Source: Rodentolepis nana (taxonomy: Eukaryota; Platyhelminthes; Cestoda; Cyclophyllidea; Hymenolepididae). From it: a stretch of DNA of 50,482 nucleotides. A program made the translations under genes and the position numbers. The first letter of the stretch is position 1; each line of letters starts with the position of its first letter. Of this stretch, positions 21,601 to 32,366 are shown piece after piece. Where the stretch lies: assembly GCA_900617975.1 (NCBI GenBank), contig UZAE01012231.1, positions 1 through 50,482 of the forward strand, given 5' to 3'. The notes under the pieces were generated by a model. That model had not been told where the DNA came from. It did no database searches and was given only the letters and a program-made list of their open reading frames with translations.

Positions 21601-24600
21601 TTGATTACCACTTATCTGCTAATTAGGACAGTTTGTTGACTAGCCTTTACAATCTACCGCTTTCACTAATAGCCTTTTTTGCATTTTTTGTCATTGATTC
21701 AACCCCACGATTTGCCATTTCAATCTAATCCCCGCTTCCACTGATTTGTATTGATTATTGGATTTTCAGGAATTCTGGAAAGAAAGGTATTCATTCTTTG
21801 TATTTTCTTAATTTTTTAGAAGAAGGTTCAAAAGACACCGCGAAATCGGAGGTAAAATTTCATTTTAATTGCTTCTATCTTTTAAATATTAATAAAAATA
21901 TATGACATAAGTTCATAATTTATATCCACTACTACTTCCTGTAGTGTCCAAATAGCGTTATACACTTAAATTATATTTTTATATTTATTGGGCTATAGAC
22001 CGTAACGTAATTGGTAATTTTGCAGAGTTGAATAATTGATTACAGCTGGATTTTTTCATTTGTTTTTTTTTAAATTTACTTCCTTTATATCAACCTAGAT
22101 TTTGATGAAATTTTTATTATCTAATATTAAAATTACTTCCGTTTTTATTTGAGTATAAAATTGAATGCTGGGTTAAATTGAAGTAGTTTAAATATCTCAA
22201 AATATTTTGCCTCGAATTTAATTTTTTCAGAAGACGAAGTTCTAAAATGCAGAAGAAAGTAAACGGATGCTTTAGCCAAGTTGCGTCTTTAGCTATAAGG
22301 GCATTCTACACTTATCTCCGATATTCTATCCGAAATGATTAGTTTAGCTTTGTAAACAAAGTGAAAATAGATATTGTTATTTTATGTGTTCTATCAAATT
22401 ATTACCATCTCTCCCATTTCACTTTTCTGTCAGACGGCAAATGATTCCTCGAAAACGTCTACCATCAAACCCGGATCAGTTTCTGCAACTAAAGAAAAGT
22501 TGGCCGCCACTATCGGGCGACTAGGTATGCCACCAGGAAGTTCTTCAGGTGATAACGCAACTCCCAAAAAGGTTGGTCAAAGCTTAATCTTCTTAATTTT
22601 TGCCACTAAAATGCCCCGAAATTAAATTTCCAACAATGCCTTCAATGGTCTTTCTGCGTCCTATATGCCATATCCCAACTTGTGAAGGGTTACAGACAAT
22701 GAGAACTTGTTACAGTTCAATTCTAGTCATTTTAAGTATAGTTCAATTCATATCGTATCACATAAAATAGGTCGGTTTAAAAGTTATTTCAGTAATGGCG
22801 GGTCGGAGGGAAATATTTAAAATTCCTTTTCATAGTCACATTCGTATCTTTACACGTTCAAAAAGGAGATTGGAGTTCGAACGTTGAGTTGTAGATTGTT
22901 GCTGTTGTTGTTATCTAGAGGTTCATTTTTAATGCAGACATGCTTTACTCTCAGAAATGGCTCGGGCCAAGTTTTTTTTAATAAAACTACCTTTGGTCCA
23001 AAATTACTGCTTTTAAGCCTTAGCTTCAGTTGACCTTGGTCATATCGACCCGCCCAGCTTTTGGTGTTACGACCGATGATTATTTGAAGCAACTGGTGAT
23101 GAAAAGAAGTCTGCCGTCTTGTCTTTATTTGAGATTGGGGATTACAACCTTTGTTTCTACCTTAGCAGAGTTCCTTCATGATGGATTTGTAATGCTAGAC
23201 AATCTATGCATTTGCTAACCTTCATCCTACATGGAACGGCTCTAGACTAATCCCTTTCCACAAGTACTGATTGTCCACGAATAAATGAAGGCAAAAAATT
23301 TTTCTCCTACCATCTACTTCCTCCCTACTTTGATACGGTTCTGTTCTATTTTTTTTGCAGGCGCCTAAATCAAGGCCTGGTGGTATACGTTTAGTGGATC
23401 ACATTAGGTGATTTCTAGAAATGGGTTACACGTATATTTTAAGCGGTAAATGTTCAACATCTGTTAACTATGTCACCGCAAGAAGATAAGTGCCCATCAC
23501 TTTCAAAGCTGTCATTAAACTGGAACGCCCAATGAGTCATACATGGCGAACCGAAATTCAGTCTCTCTGCAGCATTTGTGCCATCATTGCTTTTATCGCT
23601 ATATGCTTCACTCTAATTTTTACTACTTGGTAGTAATTTTACTCATGAAAAACCAGAACCTTGTTCATGGGGGGAATAATTGAAATACGTATAATACTGA
23701 ACTGTTCTAATTGGATTTAGGAGTAGGTAAAGGAATTGAAATTTCGAATTTCCATTTATAACTGAATTTTCCCATGTTTCATATCCTCAAATTTCGAATC
23801 CCACTATTCATTCCCTGGATTGCAAAACAGATGTTTCTCCATAATGCTCAGTGATTATGGACAAGTTGTAATTGTTTAAGTTTGCTGGCCTCGTGTATAC
23901 TGTCGTTTCTCTTCAACTTCGTGATAGGTTATAATCCTATTTCAACCAGTTCATCAATTCGTAATTTTAGTATAACCAAAAAGAGAGAGTTGAGAATATT
24001 TGGTTAACTGAATTCATTTTATAGGAAAATACACTTTCCAGATAGATTACTTCAGAAGTCATTTTTTTTCGAATAGGGTCAGGCATAGTTACCTCTAACT
24101 GTATTACTTATTTTAAAGTTTTTTCATCAGTTTTCATTTTTGCAAAGTTCTATTTTTAACTTCCGGGGAACAGAAAAAGTAGTTAGAGTTTCAATGGGAA
24201 AATTCCCTAACTTGCTTATGTCATGACTATTGCTGTAACTTAACTATCCACATTTCTAATAAAGTCTATCCAGGCATATATATTTTTAACTTCCAGGTTG
24301 AAGAGGCAAAACCAGAGCCTCCAAAGTTGAAGGACGTTGATTACTTTTGGATAGAACACGAGAAGAAGGTGACCACCCGTCCACTTCGAGTGAAAGATCG
24401 TGAATTTGACGATTTGGACAATTCGGAGGATGAGTCGAATGGACCTAGTGGTCCTGGTGCTGTCCCAGCGATGAATGGTGGAGTTCCACCTCCACCTCCA
24501 CCGCCTCCCCCTCCACCTGGAGGACCCCTCGGACCCCCACCACCTCCTCCGCCACCTCCCCCCTGTGGACCAGGTGAGTTCTTGTTGCCGTCACTATTTC

Positions 24601-27600
24601 ACGAACATATTCAGATTTATGTGAAGGCACTTTGATTAAGTAAGAATTTTCTAGACAGTCGTAAGCCAATACTCTTTGTTATCTCAAAGGAAACCATAAA
24701 TAACGCAAGTACTTTTCACATGTTGGTGTTGGCGTTTAAATGAAACACCGCCCTGATGATGCTGTCTTGCGCATCGTGTGCCAACTTATCAGAGTGGAAT
24801 CTGGACGACCAAGCAACTTCCGTGGGAATTGCTTATCGAAATCTAGCACAAACTCGGTGGTTTTGATCTTTGCCTACAGGCGGCCTAACAGTTATTATCA
24901 TTATCACTGTACCTTAGTTTAGTGACTACAGTGCTCCACTTGTATCAGGCAAGTTATTTCTTGTTTTGGGTGCAATTACACAGGCCACCTGATAATGGAA
25001 GTTTCGAAGAGATCACTACATTCAAATGCTTTAAAGCCAGATCTAAGTTGTTTGTTGGCGGAAGAAATTGCTCTAGTCTATAATTTGCTTTAGTTGCAAC
25101 AGGTCAATCTTCATGACTGTAAGTGGTCAAAATGAACCTATATGTGCTCAAATGAGCAGTAAAAATTCATATCACCAGCCGCCCTTATCTGAATCTTCGC
25201 AATTACCAGGTTCCAACATATTAATCACGTGATCTCTCTTCTTGGTTCTTTTTAATTGATAATGACCAATTACTATCAAAGCTCACTAAACAAATCGAAT
25301 TTTTAAATCTCCCTGGAATTTTACTAATTAACTTAAAGCATACGGATCTTTTTCTAACTGCAGTGTTTAAACCGCTTCTAGCACACCATTTTATTTAATT
25401 TGCGCGGCAAACACTTTCATGCGCATTCATTGATGCGTTCATAACTAAATTAGCTATAGGTATTAAATTAAATTACGCCTGTAGGTCATTTGCAGAATAC
25501 CGTGGCTACACAAAAATCTTGTATTTACTGTAGATTTTGTCAGAATGTAATTAGTGTTAATTCACACTGCCATGTGATCTTCTTTCATGGGTTGAGAAGG
25601 GAATTAGCTGTTTCTTTGACTCTGATCTGCTTATTATCACCTTCTCAAATGGATTCTATTAACCGAATCAAAGAAAAAATATTTATATGTACGTCCTCAA
25701 AGTCTCTACTCGCCGACCTGTCTAATAATTAGAGCTTGTGACAATTGTAGCAAATTCTCAAAATAGTCACAATTGTTGCGAGTGAGCGGTACTCAAACGA
25801 TGCTGTCGTAGTTGATTTTCATTCTCTTCTATTTACTTGTATCTTTAAGTGGAGGGTAAATACTTGCTATTTTTTTGTCCCTAAATCTTTCTGAGTCATT
25901 TAAACTTGTTAGTGTAGGAACGGATTTCTCCTTATGAGTTTCTCATTATCAAACACGCAGTCATAAAGAATTATGCGTATTTGTCGTAGTTTCATAGACA
26001 TCGCATTTGACTCTCAGTACCACCACTTTCCTGTTGCACAACTTTCGAGGTTAACACCTCCTCTCTCATTACCTGCGGTTTTTGGTCTATTTTCTTCCAC
26101 TTTGTTGATTGATCGGCTTCCTGGAATCCTGAGCGTTCAGTAACTTTCTCATGTGTCTTACCAACGTCTTTTAAGTTGTTGCTACCTGTCGGTACCTTTC
26201 TTGGCTTCAAGACGTCATTTAAGCTATGTGTGTGTGGGGGGGGGGGGCATTTAAAGAATTGAAAGTCTTATTATGGTAGACAATTGCACTTCAAGTGTGT
26301 TTGTGCGTCTGTGTTTATGTGATTTAAATATTTGGAGGGAGGTGGGTTATCTGGAAGTGACAAGTAGCGAAGTTAAAATCAATTTAATGATCGTTGTTAT
26401 GGCTGGTTTACTTATGAAGATCTTCTTCCACAAGTGGTAATGGATTTAAGCCCGTCTGGATGACCGGAAGCCCTTTATACTAATTACAATTTAAAATTCG
26501 GTTCCCCGTCAATTGAAGTAATGTCTACCCAAAATGCCCAAATTTCTCAGACAAACGTGTCATTTAAAAATGAAATTGCTCCGGTGGGGCTCTCACTTTG
26601 CCTCTACCTTCTTACATCTGCAATGAAGAACTAAAAGCAGTCTGCACATCTCAAATTTTCGTCTTTTAAGGGCTATGAAATCTATAATTAGTGTAATGTA
26701 ACGTTTCCGGGTACTGCGTACAAACACATCTGACCTTTTCACACCATGCTTTAATGAGCGAAATACAACTATGTGGGTGGGTATGGGGTGGAGGGCGTGG
26801 GGTGGTGGGGGTGGTGGGGGNNNNNNNNNNNNNNNNNNNNNNNNNNNNNNNNNNNNNNNNNNNNNNNNNNNNNNNNNNNNNNNNNNNNNNNNNNNNNNNN
26901 NNNNNNNNNNNNNNNNNNNNNNNNNNNNNNNNNNNNNNNNNNNNNNNNNNNNNNNNNNNNNNNNNNNNNNNNNNNNNNNNNNNNNNNNNNNNNNNNNNNN
27001 NNNNNNNNNNNNNNNNNNNNGGGGTGGTGGGGGTGGGGGGGGAGGTGGAGGTCAGGCACTTACTGTTCAGAAACTAGAAGTCTTGGCCTAGTATAGCTTA
27101 GCTTATTACTATATTAATTTTTGTCAATTTTTGCTTTTAGGCGGTATTCCTCCCCCTCCCCCACCTTTCGGGAAGTCGGCATCTTCAAACAGTCCTCTGA
27201 AAAATCTTCCTCCCCCTCCCGGAGCGCGAATCCAAAAGCAGAACCGTACTGTTCGTCTTCATTGGACAGAATGGGTTCCGAAACCTCGTGACATTGAAGC
27301 CCTCGAAAAGGCCGCGAAAACGCCTGGACGAGATCGCGTCGATTTCAAATCCACCAAAAAGGCGCCTATGACATCCGCAGCCAAAGAGAAGGAGGCCAAG
27401 AAGGTGTTGGAGGAGATAAAATCCTCCACAATCTGGACACATGTTATACCTGTATCCCTGGATTACAAACACTTAGAGGAGTTATTTGAGAACAAAGTCA
27501 CAGAAATCAAAGTTATGGTGAGTAGGGGGGAATGGGACATAATTTAAATAATAATCAATATTTCTGGTATTGGCAATTTTTTTGTGTACTTGCAGAAACA

Positions 27601-29599
27601 CGATACTGCAAACAAAAAGATTGAGATTCTGGATGTGAAGAGATCTAATGCGATCAATATTGGAATGAAGGTTCTTCCACCACTGAGAACTATCAGTAAT
27701 GCTTTGGTTAAAATGGACTCTTCGGTGATTAATCGCGAGGGTATTGAAGTACGTTTGCTTTCGAGCAATTTCAATGATATATTTAGTGCAGATGAAAATG
27801 ACTAAACACCTAAACGGGGTATTTTTTGCTAGCAATTGCTAACAACCATGCTTCCAACTGATGAAGAGCGTGAAAAGATCATAGCCGCAAAGCGAGAACA
27901 CGCCGATATTCAATTGGGCAAAGCAGAAGAGTTCCTTCTAACCCTTTCCGAAGTCTCTCATCTCAAGGCGAGACTCGAACTCTGGCTCTTCAAACTTGAT
28001 TACGAGTCCATGGAGGCTGATATCATTGAACCACTAACTGATCTCAAGCAGGTGAAACCCACTACCCACTTAGTCTACTTACTTCTTATAAGTATTTTAC
28101 ATTTAACTACATCTATCTTAGGCGGTGTTCGATATTCAAGAATCACAAACCTTCCTCTGCATTCTCTCCGTCATTCTCGCCATGGGCAATTTCCTCAATT
28201 CCAGCGAGTCCTGGGGTTTCAATCCTGACTACCTCGACCGTTTACCAGAGGTTAAGGATACTAAGCATAAACACAGCCTTCTACATCATGTTTGCTCAAC
28301 TGTCCTAGAACTGTTTCCTGAAAGCACAGGTGAGTTAGTGTCTCTCAGACTAGGGGGAGATAAGTAATTTCGTTCAAATGAGCGTGACAATTTACTTCCT
28401 ATCTCCCATAGATTTGCACTCAGAAATGGGAGCGGTTTGTCGCTGTCATCGTGTCGACTGGGAAGAGCTTGACAAGAGACTAGAAAAGGTCGAGAATGAT
28501 TGTCGACGAGCATGGGAACACTACCAGACAATCTACTGCAACGCCAATCGCAACTTTATTGTCAATAATAAGTGAGTACTCTGGCCACTCATGTCTCATG
28601 TCTAAGATTAATGCCTCGTGCACTGGTTTTGATTTCTACCACAATCGTTTGACTCTATGCCTTTATTTGTTGTTTAACTTTTGAAGGCTTGAAGACGAGT
28701 ATGCCAGATGGTATTCATCACAGGCTCTGGAAATAGCCATGTAATTAGCTCTAACGGGAGGAGAAATTGTTTAAGGATTTCCTCATTCTATGTGTGGCAG
28801 TGCTTTACGTGTTATCAGTGTGCAATTTCGTTATCACTGAACGATGTTTCTGTTTCTTTTTATTTCTTATTTTCGCACTTATTTGGATCTATGTGCATTT
28901 TTCTTACGTTCTAACACCCGTTTCACACATCATAAACATCCATAAGGACATTCGGGGTGGTGGTGGTGGTATAATTCTCATGAATTGAGAAAATATTAGG
29001 TCACGCGATCAAGAAGGTTGCCAGAGCGTGATCTTCTAAACCAGGCGGGCTCTTATCTATTTGCCCAGAATAAGCACTTTTCTTCAATGTATATCGGTGG
29101 GGGGCAGTGATCAACGTACACATCTATCAGCCACTTTTCTGTGTGTGAATCCAGTGATGTAGGTTACGTCTTGTCAACAGGCGATTTGGTAATGCGAGTG
29201 TTACCTCCAATGGTTGTTCTACACTCCCAATAGCTGACTAAGTAACCACGACTATCGAACGCCATAATTGTCAAGGTTAAGGAACATTTACGAATGCCCT
29301 ATGAATATATTTCAATATTTATGGAGTCACATTATCTAATTTAAATGCATAAATTTCTCTAGCACTATTAGCGATTCACCTGTTAGCGGAAATATGTCAA
29401 GGTAGAGTGAATAAAAACCATAAAACTACCTATTTTTTGATATTTGCAACTTTTGAAATAAGCGCGTAGCAATTGCACTACTAATATGACCTGCACCTTT
29501 TGACCTCATTTCATGTACTTTTTGTTCTTTAACATCAATCACAATCCTCAATCGATAAAATGCTTATTTACTTCCTTCACAATAACGTCAAGATATCCG

Positions 29600-29666
<67 letters not shown>

Positions 29667-32366
29667 CACAAGCCTACGCTTGCATGATATACGTGCGTAT
29701 TAATTATTCGAAAAAATGGTGACTTACTTTTATTAAATATTCTCAACTCAATGTCATTTAATAAATACACTTTTGATGAAAATGTGCAACAATTTTTTAA
29801 AAAAACAAAACAATACCTTACCGGCTTTAATATCCTTATAAACGCATGCCTATTTGTGACTATATCCTAACCAGATGTCAATTAAGCACCAAAGTGCGTT
29901 TATTGGAAAATACAGGCTAAATTATCATAATATTTTGGCCCTCTTTATTATAGGTTGGCAGATTTCATTGCTGATGCGGCCGATCGAATAATAGCAATGA
30001 AAATTATTAAAAAACGTGTTGTGAAGAGGTAAGTGCTTTGGAGTCTATTTTCAACATTTTACCACGCCTTACTTCCACGAACTGAGTGTTTGTTATTTTT
30101 TTTGTGTGGAATTTTCAACCTTCAGATATCGTCAACTCCTAGTCTACTTAGGTTTTCCACCAAATCGGGCTGACAGCATGGCAATCGGTCATTTCTGTCG
30201 AATTCTGGCCGAATTCTCCCTGGAGTATCGAACGACTAGGGAGCGAATCCTCGAACAAAATGCCAAAAAGGCCAGCGATAAGGAGAGAAGGCAGACGAGA
30301 GGAAAATTAATTGATGATGTAAGTGAATTTCGCACCAACCTCCTCCTACTAATACTACTAATACTATTACTAGTAGTAGTCAATTCCACTATTTCCACGT
30401 TTTATTTTATTAAGCAAAGTTCTGCTTTGCCTCATTGTTGATTCTAAATTTCCTCCTGGAATCCCTTCCCTATGCTAGGTTCTTAATATGGAAGATACGA
30501 GCTCCACAATTCGTCATCTTGACGTAAGTTCTCTACCTACCCTAGCCTATACTCAACTCACGGCGCTTCGCAATCTCATAAATCATGCCTGAATTAACGT
30601 AAATTACATATTACTTATATACATATAGAGCATTTCAGCATATTTGAAAGTATTTACTGCTTGCCAACTCTTCATTCACCCAATCATTCATTAATCCGAT
30701 AGAATTGATAAAAGCACTGAATTCATTACAACTACATATCGTGAAGTGGGCATGATATTACCACCTCCTAGGTGTTTGAGATTAATCGAATTAACCTTGA
30801 CTTGTTATTTTAAGGTACCAAAGATTCGTGCTTCTCCAGCGGTATCCAAGCAACAGGCTGCAGATGACATGGAGCTACGTCAAGTGTTGTCAAGTCGTCG
30901 AGAGTCGAGTGAGTCACCCTATCCATTCTTACCCAGGCTGGATCCTGGATCTCGGCGCTTGAGTAGTAGCTCAAATATCAGTAAGTGGGGGTCTAGACAG
31001 AGGGAGGGGGGAGGTGGGTCACACCTATTACCACTGCTTTCGCGCGGCGCTTGGCTGCTACACCGGCTTCGCTATTCATCATTCTGTTTTAAAAAATTCG
31101 GCACTGGTCTTCGCGCACTTGAATGTTTTTGTGTTTCTACCATTTTATCAAAGTTGAATACCTTACTTGTAAATAATGTAAACATTAATCAAGTAGGAAA
31201 TGCATGTAGGCATTATAAACGAATCTATTGTGATAGCTATCATTGATTTAAGATTTCTTTATCCTAATCGGCCTCTTTTTTAAAGCGCACCGCCAGATTG
31301 AAAAGAACCTTGGTGACAAATAGATATGAGTAGATAAGAGTTGTTACTTACAAGTTATCAGTAGTAATCTCAGAATTCTACCGCACGAAGCAATCTGTGT
31401 TTAATCGCTGCTGCCCTTCTATGCATGACATATCTGAAATGCTTGTGGATGAATTGACACTGTTCTTTTCTTAAATTAAGTTTCGAACGCAAAGCGGAAT
31501 AAGGATCGCGGAGCTAGTCCATGTCTTCCAAGTTCTGTACTGGAATTGGCTGGAAGAAAAGACAGTCGAGAGGTTCGCGAAGGCAGCGCCCTTCTTGATG
31601 CTTGTGATCGCGCTTCCTCATTGGCTCCTGGTGGTGGGACTCTGGGTAGACGCGGTCCTTCCAAGGAACGTAGACGCGTCCAGGAACGCACTCGGCAAGC
31701 CAGTAAGCATTCCTCCCACCTCCCTCTAATCACTCTACTGTAGTTATTATCGAGGCCCGAGACAGTACTTAATTCACATTATTTCAGATTTTTAGGTTGA
31801 GGTTAGTTAATCAGGGAAGAACAGATTTTACTTTCAGTGTTTAAATGTTCTAACTTTCGTTGTTTAATTACTTTGGTTACTAATATGATCTCGTTTAGAA
31901 TTCACATTTAATGGGATTTAAGAATGTTGAAATTAAGATAAAATATCTCCGGATGCTTTCTGTTCGAGACTTTTAAAATACCCGATTGCGTACAAAATCA
32001 ATTAATTTATTAAAAGACATTATTTATTGGGAAAAAATGGGAGTTCTATGACCGAACCATTGGTAAATAAAATAATTAAAAATACTTGGTAGTAATAATT
32101 GGATTGCCTTTCGAAAAAGGTCAAAGTAGTTAAAAAAAGTGAGAGAATCTACTTGACTTAAATTTTTGTAAACAACGTAGAACATGAATAGGTCATAGCA
32201 AAGCGTAAGTTATTTGTTTTATTAAGAAAAAATTCGTTTGAGGACCTAGCTACTTGTGTTTCTGTTGAAGATCAAAGTAAGCAATAGTAGAATATTCAAT
32301 TTAAATCTCTCATTTCCAGACGAAGAAGATTTCACCAGTCCAATTATAGAGGCACTCGAGAAATAG
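9643..32366 (+). CDS. FHOD: FHOD-family formin (FH1/FH2 domain-containing protein), 26 exons
   Basis: Actin-nucleating and bundling formin of the FHOD1/FHOD3 (Drosophila Fhod) family. Predicted exons: 9643-9813, 9847-9968, 10279-10340, 11527-11594, 14381-14486, 15207-15301, 15551-15662, 17804-18045, 18358-18551, 20681-20760, 21063-21260, 21344-21505, 21820-21851, 22434-22571, 24297-24573, 27141-27517, 27596-27748, 27833-28051, 28122-28329, 28412-28571, 29954-30029, 30126-30318, 30479-30523, 30815-30980, 31481-31702, 32320-32366. All junction phases agree except within 29954-30029, which has one base too many. The product is about 1307 residues, between human FHOD1 (~1160) and FHOD3 (~1420). 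The start at 9643 is chosen because [17 protein letters not shown] aligns with the FHOD N-terminus. Domain order is GBD/armadillo-like, acidic/Ser-rich linker, FH1, FH2, DAD-like tail. In other animals FHODs act in muscle sarcomeres and stress fibres; the role here is inferred. Confidence 0.95.
9814..9846 (+). other. FHOD: 33-nt intron, divisible by three and stop-free
   Basis: GTAAAT ... TTTGCAG lies between codons that abut in vertebrate FHODs (APHQ then LENCVLQV, compared with APHK-LDDCTLQL). Its 33 bases would insert 11 in-frame, Phe-rich residues if retained. It is far smaller than the other introns of this gene (next smallest about 70). Confidence 0.8.
12519..13033 (-). mobile_element. 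Composite SINE with four tandem head units
   Basis: Flanked by TATTCTCGAACAT at 12519-12531 and 13021-13033, so it inserted as one event. It has the normal minus-strand tail (TTTATTTATTTCAAATGGCAGGC) and middle. The head block (ACGTTGCCCAGGRTGCACCACGTGGAGGT) then appears four times, starting near 12812, 12850, 12893 and 12933. After the CACACCCC end there is a plus-oriented tail fragment (ATCATAACGCCTGCCATTTGAAAA) and a second CGCACCCC. This is the most rearranged member of the family in the window. Confidence 0.85.
13504..13770 (-). mobile_element. LINE 3' end (RNase-H-type non-LTR retrotransposon), 5' truncated
   Basis: On the minus strand this encodes the extreme C-terminus of a retrotransposon ORF2: CPLC, nine residues, H, three residues, C (a CCHC zinc knuckle), then [16 protein letters not shown]. 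This arrangement ends the RNase-H-containing polyproteins of Jockey/I-like LINEs. A 3' UTR of about 90 bp follows and ends in GGGCTAATGATAAATATCACAAAGCCTGCCATTTGAAA. The 5' end is lost near 13770 and the frame then runs into unrelated sequence. The superfamily assignment is by motif memory only. Confidence 0.75.
15663..17803 (+). other. FHOD: FHOD intron 7
   Basis: A 2.1-kb AT-rich intron between the exon ending in FHKSA and the exon starting [13 protein letters not shown]. No transposon or coding segment was recognised; short (ATT)n and poly-T runs only. Confidence 0.7.
18552..20680 (+). other. FHOD: FHOD intron 9 with SINE copy
   Basis: A 2.1-kb intron starting with a strong GTATGT donor. 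It hosts the SINE at 19544-19901; the rest is AT-rich with no exon I could support. Confidence 0.7.
19544..19901 (-). mobile_element. SINE copy with 12-bp target duplication and (TTTA)n tail
   Basis: A well-preserved, essentially complete minus-strand member. TTTTACAATGTA occurs at 19544-19555 and 19890-19901. Next to the left duplication is a (TTTA)n simple-sequence tail, then TATCAAATGGCAGGCG. The right end is the head GTGCGATAGACTTACC complement. It shows the canonical structure: head, C/T-rich middle, shared LINE-like tail, TAAA microsatellite. Confidence 0.92.
21770..21786 (+). other. FHOD: Possible 17-nt FHOD microexon (alternative)
   Basis: GAATTCTGGAAAGAAAG lies between a good acceptor (TTTTCAG) and a GTATTC donor. 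It would accept phase 1 from the exon ending at 21505, but then leaves phase 0, which does not fit the favoured frame of exon 21820-21851. It is either a frame-changing alternative exon or a chance match. The favoured model skips it. Confidence 0.25.
22572..24296 (+). other. FHOD: FHOD intron 14 with a possible optional exon
   Basis: A 1.7-kb intron. At 23361-23407 a segment with a strong poly-T/CAG acceptor and an AG|GTGATT donor encodes [15 protein letters not shown]. Its phases (0 in, 2 out) do not match the next exon, so it is not in the main model. If used with the weaker TTA|GTGGAT donor it would be in frame. Confidence 0.5.
24297..24573 (+). other. FHOD: FHOD exon 15: acidic linker and FH1 polyproline
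   Basis: Encodes residues ~595-687: an acidic stretch with [13 protein letters not shown], matching the DLDFSDLGEDED segment before FH1 in FHOD1, then two polyproline runs of about 11 and 10 prolines separated by GGPLG. FH1 segments recruit profilin-actin and SH3/WW proteins. The minus-strand frame over the same bases is a shadow of the CCN codons. Confidence 0.9.
24574..27140 (+). other. FHOD: FHOD intron 15 with assembly gap
   Basis: A 2.6-kb intron between the FH1 exon and the FH1/FH2 exon, containing a TG/G-rich tract at 26229-26248 and the N gap at 26821-27020. No further exon was recognised. Because the gap length is probably arbitrary, the true intron length is unknown. Confidence 0.7.
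26771..27052. repeat. G-rich (GGTGG)n tract interrupted by 200-N gap
   Basis: Bases 26771-26820 and 27021-27052 are made of GGGTGG/GGGGGTGG units on the + strand, around exactly 200 Ns. The gap is most simply a simple-sequence tract that could not be sequenced through. Several runs of three or more G give it G-quadruplex potential on the coding (RNA) strand. Confidence 0.85.
27141..30318 (+). other. FHOD: FHOD FH2 domain (exons 16-22)
   Basis: The actin-nucleating FH2 core, about residues 714-1148. Visible hallmarks in order: short polyprolines then [10 protein letters not shown] (lasso tryptophan), LEELFENK, the knob motif [43 protein letters not shown], the formin signature [21 protein letters not shown], and [19 protein letters not shown]. 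Introns here are short (70-96 nt) except the 1.4-kb one before 29954. Exon 29954-30029 needs one base removed from the five-A run after ATAGCAATG to keep the frame joining RIIAMK to [10 protein letters not shown]. Confidence 0.93.
28572..29953 (+). other. FHOD: FHOD intron 20 with (AT)31 microsatellite
   Basis: A 1.4-kb intron inside the FH2-coding part. Bases 29603-29664 are an uninterrupted AT dinucleotide repeat of about 31 units. Otherwise I see no element or exon. Confidence 0.75.
30479..32366 (+). other. FHOD: FHOD C-terminal tail with DAD-like segment (exons 23-26)
   Basis: The last ~160 residues. Exon 25 (31481-31702) encodes a hydrophobic helix-like [14 protein letters not shown] followed by a basic cluster ([17 protein letters not shown]). 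Exon 26 adds an acidic/hydrophobic end, [12 protein letters not shown], before TAG. The order hydrophobic helix, basic patch, terminal hydrophobic stretch parallels the diaphanous autoregulatory domain of FHOD1, which binds the N-terminal armadillo region and is released by phosphorylation of nearby Ser/Thr. Which residues are phosphorylated here cannot be told. Confidence 0.75.

Larger units (their letters stand above)
18358..22571 (+). other. FHOD: FHOD linker exons 9-14 (charged, Ser-rich, low conservation)
   Basis: Encodes residues 327-594, between the armadillo-like region and FH1. Exon 9 carries a basic patch ([10 protein letters not shown]) that resembles the RRRSRRHS segment after the armadillo region of vertebrate FHOD3. 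Exon 11 is strongly acidic and helical ([13 protein letters not shown] followed by [12 protein letters not shown]). Exon 14 contains [18 protein letters not shown]. Exons 9-14 were placed by splice signals and by mutually compatible phases, since this part of the family is poorly conserved. Small alternative or missed exons are therefore possible. Confidence 0.7.

Noticed and set aside
25992..26210. 72-codon minus-strand frame rich in Lys, Glu and Gln within FHOD intron 15
   Set aside because: Protein-like at first sight, but short, with no family match I recognise and no supporting splice sites or neighbouring exons.
26754..27096. Overlapping frames spanning the N gap
   Set aside because: Most of each frame is N. 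The flanks are G-rich on the + strand, opposite to the CCN codons an FH1 exon would need, so this is not hidden FH1 coding sequence.
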